Below, in pieces: positions 9,278 through 20,109 of a stretch of 64,000 bases of DNA (positions are counted from its first letter, which is position 1; every line of letters starts with the position of its first letter). This DNA is from Undibacterium piscinae (GTDB taxonomy: Bacteria; Pseudomonadota; Gammaproteobacteria; Burkholderiales; Burkholderiaceae_D). Made by a program: the position numbers and the translations under genes. The notes beneath the pieces were generated by a model. The model saw only the letters and a list, made by a program, of their open reading frames with translations, was not told the DNA's origin and ran no database searches. The stretch covers positions 3,472,001 through 3,536,000 of the forward strand of contig CP051152.1 in the NCBI GenBank assembly GCA_003970805.2, written 5' to 3'.

Positions 9278-9820
9278 TCAGCCTATCAATCGTCCGGCGC
9301 GTACGCGTAAGCCTTTTTTCGCCAGTTCCGGTGCGAATGCGGCCAGCGTTGCCAGCGTGTCACCGCTGTGAGCATGGCATATCGCTACCCCTAGTGCATC
9401 GGCGGCATCAGAACTAGGCGTGCCCGATAGCATCAGTAAGCGCTTTACCATATCTTGCACTTGTTCTTTTTTTGCCTTGCCGTGCCCGACCACGCCTTGC
9501 TTGACTTGCAGGGCGGTGTACTCAGCCACTGCCAGGTCAGCACTGACCAGGGCGCATATCGCCGCACCGCGGGCCTGGCCCAGCAATAGGGTAGATTGCG
9601 GATTGACGTTAACAAAAACTTTTTCGACCGCTGCGCAATCGGGCTGGTAAGTGCGGATAATTTCCGAGACACCGCAGAGTATGGTTTTGAGGCGCTCCGG
9701 CAAAGTGCCGTCGGCCGTCTTGATAGTGCCAGAGGCGATATAGCTGAGCTTAGTGCCCTGCTTATGGATGACGCCAAAGCCGGTAGTGCGCAGGCCCGGG
9801 TCGATTCCTAGTATTTTCAT
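9278..9820 (-). CDS. ruvC: Crossover junction endodeoxyribonuclease RuvC
   Basis: Resolves Holliday junctions together with RuvAB. From ATG at 9820 the protein has 180 residues, the normal size. [13 protein letters not shown] carries the first catalytic Asp, EKVFVNVNP the Glu, and [15 protein letters not shown] the C-terminal Asp pair. The frame extends upstream to 9874 but that part lies in the palindromic spacer, so the ATG at 9820 is chosen. ruvC follows purH at a distance of about 166 bp. The usual ruvA-ruvB genes do not follow; kynB is next. Confidence 0.95.
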   Translation of the reverse strand: MKILGIDPGLRTTGFGVIHKQGTKLSYIASGTIKTADGTLPERLKTILCGVSEIIRTYQPDCAAVEKVFVNVNPQSTLLLGQARGAAICALVSADLAVAEYTALQVKQGVVGHGKAKKEQVQDMVKRLLMLSGTPSSDAADALGVAICHAHSGDTLATLAAFAPELAKKGLRVRAGRLIG

Positions 9821-9822
9821 TT

Positions 9823-9942
9823 GATCGTCTCTAAAATCTACTGCGCGACGCAATCTCGAACCTGCGATGCTCACCGTACCGAAGTACGGTTGCGCTTCTT
9901 AGTCCGACCTTGAGTCGCTCGCTACGATTGTTAGAGACGCTC
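9823..9942. repeat. Long imperfect palindrome between purH and ruvC
   Basis: The outer arms CGTCTCTAA (9826-9834) and TTAGAGACG (9931-9939) pair perfectly, and the core ACCGTAC-CGAA-GTACGGT (9873-9890) forms a 7-bp stem with a CGAA loop. Between them the two halves remain partly complementary (for example GCGCGAC against GTCGCTCGC). The whole 120 bp is therefore one large imperfect inverted repeat centred near 9882. It fills most of the intergenic gap. It could be a folded mRNA element or a REP-like dispersed repeat. Confidence 0.7.
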
Positions 9943-9986
9943 ATGATGTGCTGCTATTGATGGTAACTACCTCAAAGCAAATGCTA

Positions 9987-11552
<1,566 letters not shown>

Positions 11553-11578
11553 GGTGGGCTATGGTGAAAAAGGAAAAT

Positions 11579-11812
11579 TTAAAGTAAACCGTGCTGCTGC
11601 AATTTCTTGCGCAAGGTATTGCGATTTATGCCAAGCATGTCGGCAGCCTGAGACTGGTTGCTGTCAGCTCTGGTCATGACCATTTCTAACATCGGCTTTT
11701 CGACCGCTAACACGACCATGTCGTAAATATTCGAAGCAGGTTGCTCACCCAGATCGCGGAAATATTTATCCAGATTTTTGTGAACGGCTTCTTGAATGCT
11801 ATCTTTGCTCAT
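11579..11812 (-). CDS. fis: DNA-binding protein Fis
   Basis: A 77-residue nucleoid protein and recombination/transcription factor. The C-terminal helix-turn-helix reads SQAADMLGINRNTLRKKL, the family hallmark. The N-terminus is shorter than in enteric Fis, as usual in betaproteobacteria. It sits between dusB and purH and probably shares their transcript, although a spacer of about 220 bp separates it from dusB and could hold its own promoter. Confidence 0.93.
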   Translation of the reverse strand: MSKDSIQEAVHKNLDKYFRDLGEQPASNIYDMVVLAVEKPMLEMVMTRADSNQSQAADMLGINRNTLRKKLQQHGLL

Positions 11813-12035
11813 GCTGTCTTTTTTCTATTAGTGCTTGTGGCACATCTATAAATTTATGTATCGTGCGCATCGCTGGCTTGGCTATCCCCGTAATACCAAT
11901 ACTTAAAACCTAATGCTTATGTATTACGCCGGTTTGTGCCTTGCTCTGCATTACCATCAATGATTTTTAGAAGCGCCAATTTTGGTTTTACTGACAGGAA
12001 TTATTTTCTCGCTTTCGCTAAAAGCTAGAATTAAT

Positions 12036-13045
12036 TTACGCTGCCAGCTTTTCTTCCGAGGGGCGGTATTGTAACCGCTCCCCGTTACGACTATCAAAAA
12101 ACATTTTTACCGCGTTTAACTGATCTTCACAGGAAGTGAGTAAATTCATCTCCTGTCTGAACTCTTCGCCGCCTATCAGGTCTTGCACATACCAGCCTAT
12201 ATGCTTGCGTGCGGTGCGTACGCCCATGAATTCACCATAGAACGCGTAGTGTTCACGCAAATGGGCATCCATCAGGGCACTGACTTCGGCAACCATGGGG
12301 GGGGCAGATGCTTACCGGTTTCGAGGAAATACTCTATTTCCCTGAAGATCCACGGGCGACCCTGCGCGGCGCGACCTACCATAATGGCGTCCGCCCCTGT
12401 CACTTGTAATACATACCTGGCTTTTTCAGGTGTCGTAATATCGCCATTTGCGACCACTGGAATACTCACCCGGGATTTGACTGCTGCAATGGTTTCGTAT
12501 TCTGCATCGCCTTTGTAGCCGTCGGCCCGGGTGCGGCCGTGCAAAGTCAGCATGGCGATACCAGCGGACTCGGCGATGCGGGCAATCGCCAGCGCATTTT
12601 TATTCGCGCGGTCCCAACCGGTGCGAAACTTCAGGGTTACGGGAACATCGACGGCCTTGACTACGGCATCAAGTATCTGGCCTACCAGTTTTTCATCTTG
12701 CAATAGCGCCGAGCCGCACCAGGCATTACAAACTTTTTTGACCGGACAGCCCATATTGATATCGATGATCTGGGCACCTCTGTCCACATTATGCCTGGCG
12801 CATTCGGCCAGCATTTGCGGATCAGCTCCGGCGATCTGCACGGCTTTCGGTTCCATCTCCCCTTCGTGATTGGTACGGCGCGAAGACTTCTCGGTGTCCC
12901 ATAGCTTGGGATTGGACGCCGCCATTTCCGATACCGCATAACCGGCACCTAATTGTTTACATAATTGACGGAAAGGCCGGTCGGTCACGCCAGCCATGGG
13001 CGCGACAAAAATATTATTCCGCAGCTGATAAGGGCCGATGTGCAC
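12036..13045 (-). pseudogene. dusB: tRNA-dihydrouridine synthase B, one frameshift at a G8 run
   Basis: A flavoenzyme reducing uridines in the tRNA D-loop. The N-terminal TIM barrel is intact from ATG at 13045: [13 protein letters not shown], the catalytic-cysteine region [27 protein letters not shown] and GRAAQGRPW. After GKHLPPP the frame is lost at an 8-base G run (12297-12304). One more base rejoins it to [19 protein letters not shown] and the normal helical C-terminus ending at 12036. Everything else is well preserved and the lesion is in a long homopolymer, so a sequencing error is more likely than a dead gene. Confidence 0.88.
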
Positions 13046-13382
13046 GATGTATTGGGAGGTAATCTTGGGGAAGCGCTATTCTACCTGAAATGCTGCCTAA
13101 TAAATTAGCAAAATACGATGGATGACAAAGAATATTTTTTTCTATTTGTCCATGGTTTTTGATAGGGAATTGCCTTGTTTGGCAAATAAAATTTCGATTA
13201 GAGAGAAAATTCCAAACGGAACTTCTGTGCCGGATCGAAACCAATCACTCTGCATTCCTGTATATACTTGATCCGCCTCAAATATCTGTTGCGATACCTG
13301 ATGTCAAGAGCGCATCTCATCCATATCAAGTTACCTCCTCTTGTCGTTGATGAAATACGTTTTTAAATTTTGGAGTCAAGAT
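13046..13382. other. Intergenic region between divergent dusB and ndh
   Basis: About 340 AT-rich bases between two outward-facing genes, so promoters for both should lie here. A ribosome site (ggag, about 13372) precedes the ndh ATG at 13383. I saw no other gene or repeat. Confidence 0.5.
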
Positions 13383-14712
13383 ATGGGGCAGTTTTCTGAG
13401 GCGGCAGTCCATCGCATAACGATAGTCGGTGGTGGTGCCGGAGGCCTGGAGTTGGCAGTCAGGCTGGGAAAAAAAATTAGGCAGAAAGAAGAAGGCGCTA
13501 ATCACTTTGGTCGATGCCAGTCGCACTCATTTATGGAAGCCTCTCTTGCATCAGGTGGCTGCGGGAACCTTAGATAGCCATGCTGATGAACGAGAGTATT
13601 TTGCACTGGCGCGTTCCAATTGTTTTGAGTTTCGCCTGGGGCGCATGGATGGTTTGAACCGTGTAAAGAAGGAAATCTATCTCGAGCCCACGATTGATGA
13701 AAATGGTGAAGAGTTGTTGCCGCGACAGGCGCTGGCTTACGATACCCTGGTCATTGCACTAGGTAGTCAGACCAATGATTTCGGCACCAAGGGCGCGCGT
13801 GAAAATTGCATCATGCTCGATTCTTTGCCTGCCGCTGAACGCTTCCATAAGAAGCTGATTAATTGCTGTTTGCGTGCGCAGTCGCAGGCGCAAGCTTTTG
13901 GCGAGGGGCGGTTTACCGTCACCATTATCGGCGGTGGCGCTACCGGTGTTGAGCTGGCGGCGGAGTTGCACATGACTACAAAGATTTTGTCTAGCTATGG
14001 CTTGGTCAATTTTCATCCTGAAAAAGATTTGAAGATCGTGATCGTCGATGCCGCGCCACGCTTGTTGCAAATGCTGCCGGAACGGCTTTCTTATGCCGTC
14101 GCCAAGGAATTGCGTAGTATTGCCGTTGAGGTGCATACCAACGAAAAAGTCATGGAGGTGACGAAAGAGGGCGTCATGATGGCGAGCGGGAAATTTATTC
14201 CTAGCGGCATCGTGGTGTGGGCGGCCGGTATCAAGGCACCCGAGTTTCTGCATGAACTCGACGGACTCGAAAGTAATCGCATCAATCAGTTAATTGTTAA
14301 CCGGCAGTTGCAGTGCAGTCGCGACCCGGCGATTTTTGCTCTCGGCGATTGCTGCGCCTGCCCGCAAGGGGAGGGCTTGCCACCGGTACCGCCACGTGCA
14401 CAGTCGGCACATCAGCAAGCCGGTATGCTGGCTAAATCACTGGTGCGTATGTTGCAGGGGAAGTCCTTGCTGGAGTTTACGTATAAGGATCACGGTTCGC
14501 TGGTATCCCTGGGAAATTACAGTACGGTCGGTAGCCTGATGGGTGCAATCGCCAGTGGTTCGGTATTTATTGAAGGAACGCTGGCCAAGTGGATGTACTG
14601 GTCTTTGCATAAGCATCATCAGGTCGCGGTCAATGGTCTGTTTCATACCTGGTTATCCACTTGGGCGGAAACCATAGACCGGGTGCGCAATCCTCGCATT
14701 AAGTTACATTAA
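13383..14712 (+). pseudogene. ndh: Type II NADH dehydrogenase (NAD(P)/FAD-dependent oxidoreductase), one frameshift at an A8 run
   Basis: A single-subunit, non-proton-pumping NADH:quinone oxidoreductase at the inner membrane. From ATG at 13383 the protein opens with HRITIVGGGAGGLELA, the FAD-binding Rossmann motif. At an 8-base A run (13469-13476) the frame shifts. Taking one A away joins [30 protein letters not shown], as in the family. The second Rossmann motif IIGGGATGVELAAEL binds NADH, and IFALGDCCACP is the C-terminal FAD contact. The last 60 residues (GSLVSLGNYSTVG onward) are typical of Ndh. The rest of the gene is clean, so the lesion is probably a read error. Confidence 0.88.
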
Positions 14713-15094
14713 TGTCGTGACTTAGGCGTAATCGACCGAATCTTGTTACATGCGTTTTTCCGATATTAAAGTGCTGTTTTCGGCAGTAACGCTGGCAGGG
14801 ATAGCTTTGCGTAAATCTTAAATATAGTCTCGTGTTTAAGGTTTAAGCGGGGGTTTTGAGCTCGCTGTATGAGTTAGGTTTGTAGGGAATCTGATTGCGG
14901 GAGTTAAGGGCATTGGCTTTTGTCTCTTTTAAATGACGTTCCGCTGCAGCTGAGCTTTGTTCTTTTTGGCGCTTGCCGTATATTACTTTTCAGTTGGGCA
15001 ACTTTGAAGAAGTTTGGGATTTTCGTGATCACCATGTTACAATGTTATCGTTTAGGCAATTTGGCAATGCGTCTGTTTATATAGGTTTTATAAG
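14713..15094 (+). other. Intergenic region upstream of the response regulator
   Basis: About 380 bases with no convincing gene. A plausible sigma-70 promoter lies at its right end. The remainder shows nothing I can name. Confidence 0.4.
15014..15043 (+). promoter_or_regulatory. Candidate sigma-70 promoter of the response regulator gene
   Basis: TTGGGA (15014-15019) and TACAAT (15038-15043) are separated by 18 bases and lie about 50 bases before the ATG at 15095. Both boxes differ from consensus, so this is only a candidate. Confidence 0.4.
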
Positions 15095-15940
15095 ATGAGT
15101 CAATCAATTCCAGTACCGCAGGCTGAAAAAGCCAGCCGGCGTTTCACTCTTGAGATGATAGGTTTTTCTGATGCAGAGAAACGCATGCTGGCATCCACCT
15201 TTCGCCTGACAGGTCGCCGTGATTTTTGTTATATAGAACCGGTAGAGCTAGATCAGCGCGCAGATATTTACCTGATTAATGCCGATAATGCCGAGGCATT
15301 GCAGTCGCTGCGTGAGCACGCGCCGAATGTTCATTCGCCCGCCGTGATCATAGGTCGTGAGCCGGTATCGGTAGGCTGGCCTTTCGTGCAAAAACCGATA
15401 CAGTGGATGCGCCTGTTCGAACATCTCGATGAAGTAATGAGTACGGCCTTGCTGGAGCGTAGCAAGCGCGAAAAAAATAGCGACACGCATTGGGATGGTC
15501 AGACTTACCGTCGTTCTATCGACAAGAAATTACCTGCGGAACCGGTGTTCATGCCACCCCGGCTCAATGAATCAGTCCTGGTGGTCGATGATAGTGCAAC
15601 CGTGCGCGCCTTCATGCGGATTAAATTGGCGCCGTTTCACTTTGACGTTGATTTTGCCGAGAACGGCGAGCAGGCGATAGAAATGGCACAGGCCAAATCC
15701 TATACCTGTATTTTTCTCGACATCATGATGCCTGGAATTGATGGCTATGAAGTCTGCAAGCGTATCAAGAGTAATGGCGATACCAAAAAAACCGCAGTGG
15801 TGATGCTGACCAGCAAAAATTCCATGTTCGATAAATTTCGCGGCAATTGGGCTGGCTGCGATGCCTATCTCGGTAAGCCGGTTCCTGAGAATGATTTGCT
15901 GGCGACGATTGCGCGCTTTCTGCCTAGCGCCCGAAGCTAG
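15095..15940 (+). CDS. Response regulator with an N-terminal pseudo-receiver and a C-terminal receiver domain
   Basis: 281 residues. The C-terminal half is a standard CheY-like receiver: VLVVDDSATVR with the acidic pair, IFLDIMMPGIDGYEV with the phosphoacceptor Asp, MLTSKN for the switch Thr, and YLGKPV for the conserved Lys. The N-terminal half is receiver-sized and ends in FVQKPIQWMRLFEHL, which resembles a receiver end with its Lys-Pro. Its likely strand-3 (ADIYLINADN) lacks the phosphorylation pattern, so it is probably a pseudo-receiver. There is no DNA-binding or enzymatic output domain, suggesting a protein-interaction role as in PilG-type regulators. No kinase gene is adjacent. Confidence 0.85.
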   Translation: MSQSIPVPQAEKASRRFTLEMIGFSDAEKRMLASTFRLTGRRDFCYIEPVELDQRADIYLINADNAEALQSLREHAPNVHSPAVIIGREPVSVGWPFVQKPIQWMRLFEHLDEVMSTALLERSKREKNSDTHWDGQTYRRSIDKKLPAEPVFMPPRLNESVLVVDDSATVRAFMRIKLAPFHFDVDFAENGEQAIEMAQAKSYTCIFLDIMMPGIDGYEVCKRIKSNGDTKKTAVVMLTSKNSMFDKFRGNWAGCDAYLGKPVPENDLLATIARFLPSARS

Positions 15941-15971
15941 TACGCTTAGCGTGAGCTGAGTTGAATTTTGT

Positions 15972-16008
15972 AAAAAACGGCAATATCATCTGATATTGCC
16001 GTTTTTTT
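15972..16008. terminator. Bidirectional rho-independent terminator
   Basis: A6-CGGCAATATCA-TC-TGATATTGCCG-T7: an 11-bp perfect stem flanked by A and T runs, between the convergent response regulator and phosphatase genes. It serves both strands. Confidence 0.9.
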
Positions 16009-16672
16009 ATGCCGCTTTATCTTGATTGAACTCATCCAGTGTTTCAGCTGTTTCCAGATGGCGGATGTCTCCCCATTGCAGCAATTGCAGTTGCTCGCCA
16101 TCCCACTGAAAGCGATTGATGCTGGCATTGTAGATGGTGATTTCGCGCGGTGCATGTAGTGGCAGATTTTTTGCCGCACGGTAGGCGCATTCGAGTACAC
16201 CGCCATGCGCCACGATGGCGATTTTTTTTCCCGCAAACTGTTGCGCATGATGCGTGATCGCGCTGATGGTGCGTAGCTGGAACTGACGTATGCTCTCGCC
16301 TATATTGTTGTCTGCTGATGGCGGGAAATTGCTGTCGGGATCGTGCGAACGCCAGGTTGCATAGGCGTCCGGGTAGCGTTGCGGCAATTCGCTATACAGC
16401 ATGCCTTCAAAACCGCCAAAGCAACGTTCGCGCAGTTGGTCATCAATCCGCGTGCTTAGTCTCTGCAGGCGGGCGATTTCGCCGGCGGTTTGTACTGCTC
16501 TTTGCAGATCGCTGGAAAAAATCGCATCAAGCGGCTCGCCTTGTAAGGCGGCGGCTAAAGCCTTGGCTTGCCGCGTGCCTATGGCATTGAGCGGAATATC
16601 GAGGTGGCCTTGCAGTTTTTTGATGGCGTTCCAGGCGGTTTCGCCGTGGCGTATTAAGAGAATTTCTGTCAT
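16007..16672 (-). CDS. Histidine phosphatase family protein (phosphoglycerate mutase-like)
   Basis: 221 residues from ATG at 16672. The phosphohistidine motif [11 protein letters not shown] is at the N-terminus, with the proton-donor region [10 protein letters not shown] and a second catalytic histidine in VAHGGVLE. The ATG overlaps the dtd stop (ATGA), so the two are translationally coupled; the longer frame to 16696 is less likely. Members of this family include alpha-ribazole phosphatase and broad phosphatases; the substrate cannot be told here. It is the last gene of tyrS-dtd-phosphatase. Confidence 0.88.
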   Translation of the reverse strand: MTEILLIRHGETAWNAIKKLQGHLDIPLNAIGTRQAKALAAALQGEPLDAIFSSDLQRAVQTAGEIARLQRLSTRIDDQLRERCFGGFEGMLYSELPQRYPDAYATWRSHDPDSNFPPSADNNIGESIRQFQLRTISAITHHAQQFAGKKIAIVAHGGVLECAYRAAKNLPLHAPREITIYNASINRFQWDGEQLQLLQWGDIRHLETAETLDEFNQDKAA

Positions 16673-17136
16673 GCGGTAGGTTTGATCTGTAGCCAAAAGG
16701 TGACGGGTCCGTCGTTAGTGAGTGAGACCTGCATGTCGGCGCCAAATTGTCCGGTCTCCACTTGAGTAAGTTTTGCGTCTTGCGACTGCTTGCTGCGCGC
16801 CTGCGCTACAAAATAATCGAATAATTGTCGTCCGATTTCAGGTGTTGCCGCCGGTGTAAATGAAGGGCGGGTGCCCGAATTGGTGTCGGCCGCCAGCGTA
16901 AATTGCGGTACCAGTAACAAGCTGCCGGCGACATCGCTGACGCTCAGATTCATCTTGCCGGCGCTATCGCTAAAGACGCGATACGCCAGGAGTTTCTTCA
17001 ATAAGGCATCGGCTTGCTGTTCGGTATCGCCGCGTTCGGCGCACAGCAACACCATCAGGCCAGCCTTGATGGCGCCTATGGTGTTGCCATCAACAGCTAC
17101 GCTGGCGTGACTGACTCTTTGTATCAGGGCAATCAT
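16669..17136 (-). CDS. dtd: D-aminoacyl-tRNA deacylase
   Basis: Frees tRNAs mischarged with D-amino acids (and glycine on tRNA-Ala). From ATG at 17136 it has 155 residues, starting [13 protein letters not shown]. The active-site motifs are VPQFTLAAD and NSGTRPSF, and the C-terminus has [10 protein letters not shown]. The ATG overlaps the tyrS stop codon (ATGA), and the stop overlaps the phosphatase start in the same way. The coupling to tyrS fits its role, since TyrRS is known to charge D-tyrosine. Confidence 0.94.
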   Translation of the reverse strand: MIALIQRVSHASVAVDGNTIGAIKAGLMVLLCAERGDTEQQADALLKKLLAYRVFSDSAGKMNLSVSDVAGSLLLVPQFTLAADTNSGTRPSFTPAATPEIGRQLFDYFVAQARSKQSQDAKLTQVETGQFGADMQVSLTNDGPVTFWLQIKPTA

Positions 17137-18338
17137 GCAGTCAGTGTCACCTTGGCAAATTTGCGCTTGCCTACCTGCACTACGATCGTGCCTGGCTGTA
17201 CCTGCAGGTGCTTGTCGCTGATCACTGCGCCATCGATACGTACGCCGCCCTGATCGACCATGCGCATGGCTTCCGAGGTGGAGGCGCATAGATTGGCTTG
17301 CTTGAGCAATTGCGCTATTCCCAGCGGAGCGCCGGACAGGCTAAGTTCAGCGATATCGTCAGGAATCCCGCCCTTGGAGCGATTCACGAAATCGCTCAGT
17401 GCATCGTCAGCTGCCTGTTTGCTATGGAAGCGCGTGACGATTTCCTGGGCGATCGCCACTTTAATGTCACGCGGGTTCTGGCCTTCGCTGACGACTTTCT
17501 TGTAATGCGCAATTTGCTCCAGCGAGCAGAACGACAGCAGTTCATAGTAGCGCCACATCATCTGGTCCGAGATACTCATGATCTTGGCGAACATGGTGTT
17601 GGCCGGTTCGGTGATGGCGATATAGTTATTCTTGGACTTGGACATTTTTTCCACTCCATCCAGACCTTCCAGCAGCGGCATGGTCAAGATGCATTGTTGC
17701 TCTTGTCCGTAATCCTTTTGCAATTCACGTCCAACCAACAGGTTGAATTTCTGGTCGGTACCGCCTAGTTCCAGATCGGAGTGCAGTGCCACCGAATCGT
17801 AACCCTGCATCAGAGGGTAGAGGAATTCATGGACGGAAATCGGGGTGCCGGCTTTAAAGCGTTTGGTGAAATCGTCACGCTCCATCATGCGTGCCACCGT
17901 GTATTTGGACGAGAGCTGAATCATGCCGCGCGCGCCGAGCGGATCACACCATTCCGAGTTGTAACGGATCTCGGTTTTTTCCGCATCCAGCACCAGGGCC
18001 GCTTGCTTGAAATAGGTCTGTGCGTTCTCTTCTATCTGTTCACGCGTCAAGGGAGGGCGGGTGACGTTACGACCGGACGGATCACCGATCATGGAGGTGA
18101 AATCGCCGATCAGGAAAATCACGTTATGACCGAGATCTTGCAATTGACGCATTTTATTCAGGACCACGGTGTGGCCCAGATGCAAGTCAGGGGCGGTAGG
18201 GTCCAGGCCCAGCTTGATGCGCAAAGGCTTGCCGGTCTGTTCGCTACGCGCCAGCTTTTGGGCAAATTCTGATTCTATGAGTAATTCATCAACGCCGCGC
18301 TTGGTGACAGCCAGTGCGTGTTGCACGGCGTCTGACAA
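17133..18338 (-). CDS. tyrS: Tyrosyl-tRNA synthetase, with a probable one-base error in its 5' end
   Basis: Charges tRNA-Tyr. 401 residues are in frame, with the HIGH-like HLGHTVVL, the KMSKS loop [23 protein letters not shown] for tyrosine recognition, and a C-terminal S4 RNA-binding domain. The frame has only a TTG start at 18338. Upstream the same frame reads [11 protein letters not shown] without any ATG, while an ATG at 18396 lies in the next frame. The T run at 18376-18380 (A5 in the gene) would join them if it were one base shorter, giving [23 protein letters not shown]. The true gene therefore probably spans 17133-18396. TyrS is essential, so an assembly error is the likely cause. Confidence 0.93.
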   Translation of the reverse strand: MSDAVQHALAVTKRGVDELLIESEFAQKLARSEQTGKPLRIKLGLDPTAPDLHLGHTVVLNKMRQLQDLGHNVIFLIGDFTSMIGDPSGRNVTRPPLTREQIEENAQTYFKQAALVLDAEKTEIRYNSEWCDPLGARGMIQLSSKYTVARMMERDDFTKRFKAGTPISVHEFLYPLMQGYDSVALHSDLELGGTDQKFNLLVGRELQKDYGQEQQCILTMPLLEGLDGVEKMSKSKNNYIAITEPANTMFAKIMSISDQMMWRYYELLSFCSLEQIAHYKKVVSEGQNPRDIKVAIAQEIVTRFHSKQAADDALSDFVNRSKGGIPDDIAELSLSGAPLGIAQLLKQANLCASTSEAMRMVDQGGVRIDGAVISDKHLQVQPGTIVVQVGKRKFAKVTLTA

Positions 18339-18659
18339 TGGCAGGTTTTTCGAAGCGGGAGTGGTTTTGGCGGAATTTTTGTGTAGAGAGTGTCATTATT
18401 AACTTAACCAGGATCAACTTATTTTGTAACACCGCTGGTCGAATTCATGTTCTGAATTCATAATCAACGATCGTTTTTTAATTCGTTTGCTATTTGTTTG
18501 TTACAATCAGGCGAATTTTTTTGCATCACCTTTTTGATTTTGCCGTAGCTTAGTGCATATTTAAGTCGTATTTATTAGTTTTTAATTAATTAAATCCGGC
18601 AAGCATTCATATCGGCAATCAAGCGTTTTCAATCAACATCGTCAATTTTAACTTATTGC

Positions 18660-20027
18660 ATGCGTCCAACAGATAAATTACCTCATTTAGCTTCTGGCAG
18701 CAGGTTGTTGTTAGGAACCACGCGCACTTCGCGCATCGTCTCATTTTCCGCTTTATTTTTTGCCGTATGCGCTTTTGGTGCGGTTGGTGTTGCTCCTATG
18801 GCACCAGATGCAGCGGATTTGCCTGTCAAAAAAATCACTCAGGAACTGAACTTACCGAAACTCGACGAACAGATTGCGGCACTGGAAGCCAGTGAGCAGC
18901 ATTTCGTCCGGGAAGAAAAAGTTTTGCGTGGTGATACCTTGGGCGCCTTAATGTTGCGCCTTGGTATTGATGACAATGACGCCAATCACTTCATCAAGAC
19001 TGATGCGACCGCCAAAGGCGTGTTGCAGGTGAAAGCCGGTAAATCGGTACGCGCCCAGACTAATGATGAAGGCGAATTGGAGTGGTTACAAGCTAGCCTG
19101 CAAGACGGAACAGATAAACCCAGCCGTACCCTGACGGTGAGCCGGGATGCTTCGGGCAAGCTCAGCGCGACTGAAGTGTTCAGCAAATTAGAGCGCCGCG
19201 TGGAAATGCGTGCCGGCAATATCCGCTCATCTTTGTTTGCGGCTACCGATGAAGCGCAAATTCCCGATAGCGTGGCAAATCAAATTGTCAGCATGTTTGA
19301 GACTAACGTCGATTTCCGCTATTTGCAGCGCGGCGATCATTTCAACGTGGTCTATGAAAGTTTTTGGCAAAACGGTGAATTCGTCAAAACTGGTAGGGTC
19401 TTGGCCGGTGAGTTTAGTAATGTCGGCAAACTGTTTCAGTCGGTCTGGTTTGACGAGGCAGGCGGCAATGGCGGCTACTATAGCTTTGACGGCAAGTCCC
19501 TGAAAAAAGCTTTCCTGAAATCGCCTTTGGAATTTACCCGCGTCTCTTCCGGTTTTTCCATGCGCGTCCATCCTATCTCCGGCCAATGGAAGCGCCATAC
19601 CGGCGTTGATTTCGCGGCGGTTACCGGTACACCTATCCGTGCCACCAGCGATGGCGTCATTGAATCGGTTGGTCCTAGCGGTGGTTACGGTAATCTGGTG
19701 GTGGTCAAGCACTGGTCCAATTACAGTACCGCTTATGCACACATGAGTCGCTTTGCCAGCGGTATTCGTAAAGGCAGTAAAGTGAGCCAGGGTGAAGTGA
19801 TCGGTTACGTTGGTAGCACTGGCTGGTCTACCGGCCCGCACCTGCATTACGAGTTCCGTGTCGGCAATGAGCCGCGTGATCCTTTGTCGGTCAGCATTCC
19901 GAGTGCTGCACCTCTGGCCTCGAATGACATGCCACGCTTTAGGGAAGTTGCCTCCGACATGACGCACAGGTTCGCCTTGTTGCGGCCTGAACGCCAGTCA
20001 GAAGCGATTAAGCTCGCTTCTAAGTAA
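18660..20027 (+). CDS. M23 family peptidoglycan DD-metalloendopeptidase (MepM/NlpD-like)
   Basis: 455 residues, with an N-terminal membrane anchor or signal segment at about residues 27-47 (IVSFSALFFAVCAFGAVGV). A helical and OPA/LysM-like linker region (VLRGDTLGALMLRLG, YLQRGDHFNVVYE) follows. The C-terminal lysostaphin-type domain has the zinc ligands in RHTGVDFAA and in GPHLHYEF, with AYAHMSRF between. It cuts peptide crossbridges in the periplasm so that new glycan strands can be inserted. It diverges from tyrS and precedes anmK, both common neighbours in Burkholderiales, and the pairing with anmK fits cell-wall turnover. No clear ribosome site precedes the ATG, so the exact start is less certain. 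Confidence 0.9.
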   Translation: MRPTDKLPHLASGSRLLLGTTRTSRIVSFSALFFAVCAFGAVGVAPMAPDAADLPVKKITQELNLPKLDEQIAALEASEQHFVREEKVLRGDTLGALMLRLGIDDNDANHFIKTDATAKGVLQVKAGKSVRAQTNDEGELEWLQASLQDGTDKPSRTLTVSRDASGKLSATEVFSKLERRVEMRAGNIRSSLFAATDEAQIPDSVANQIVSMFETNVDFRYLQRGDHFNVVYESFWQNGEFVKTGRVLAGEFSNVGKLFQSVWFDEAGGNGGYYSFDGKSLKKAFLKSPLEFTRVSSGFSMRVHPISGQWKRHTGVDFAAVTGTPIRATSDGVIESVGPSGGYGNLVVVKHWSNYSTAYAHMSRFASGIRKGSKVSQGEVIGYVGSTGWSTGPHLHYEFRVGNEPRDPLSVSIPSAAPLASNDMPRFREVASDMTHRFALLRPERQSEAIKLASK

Positions 20028-20053
20028 GCGCTGCCCTGCCGCTGATGTCAGTG

Positions 20054-20085
20054 AAAAAGGCCGAACCTAGCGTTCGGCCTTTTTA
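20054..20085 (+). terminator. Rho-independent terminator after the M23 peptidase gene
   Basis: A5-GGCCGAAC-CTAGC-GTTCGGCC-T5: an 8-bp GC-rich stem followed by a T run, 26 bases after the stop codon. Confidence 0.9.
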
Positions 20086-20109
20086 TTTTCTTTCCCTATT
20101 TAAAAATCT

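Noticed and set aside
16669..17289. Longer form of dtd starting at 17289
   Set aside because: The extra 51 residues overlap the tyrS 3' end in another frame and do not match the family; the ATG at 17136 gives the standard protein.
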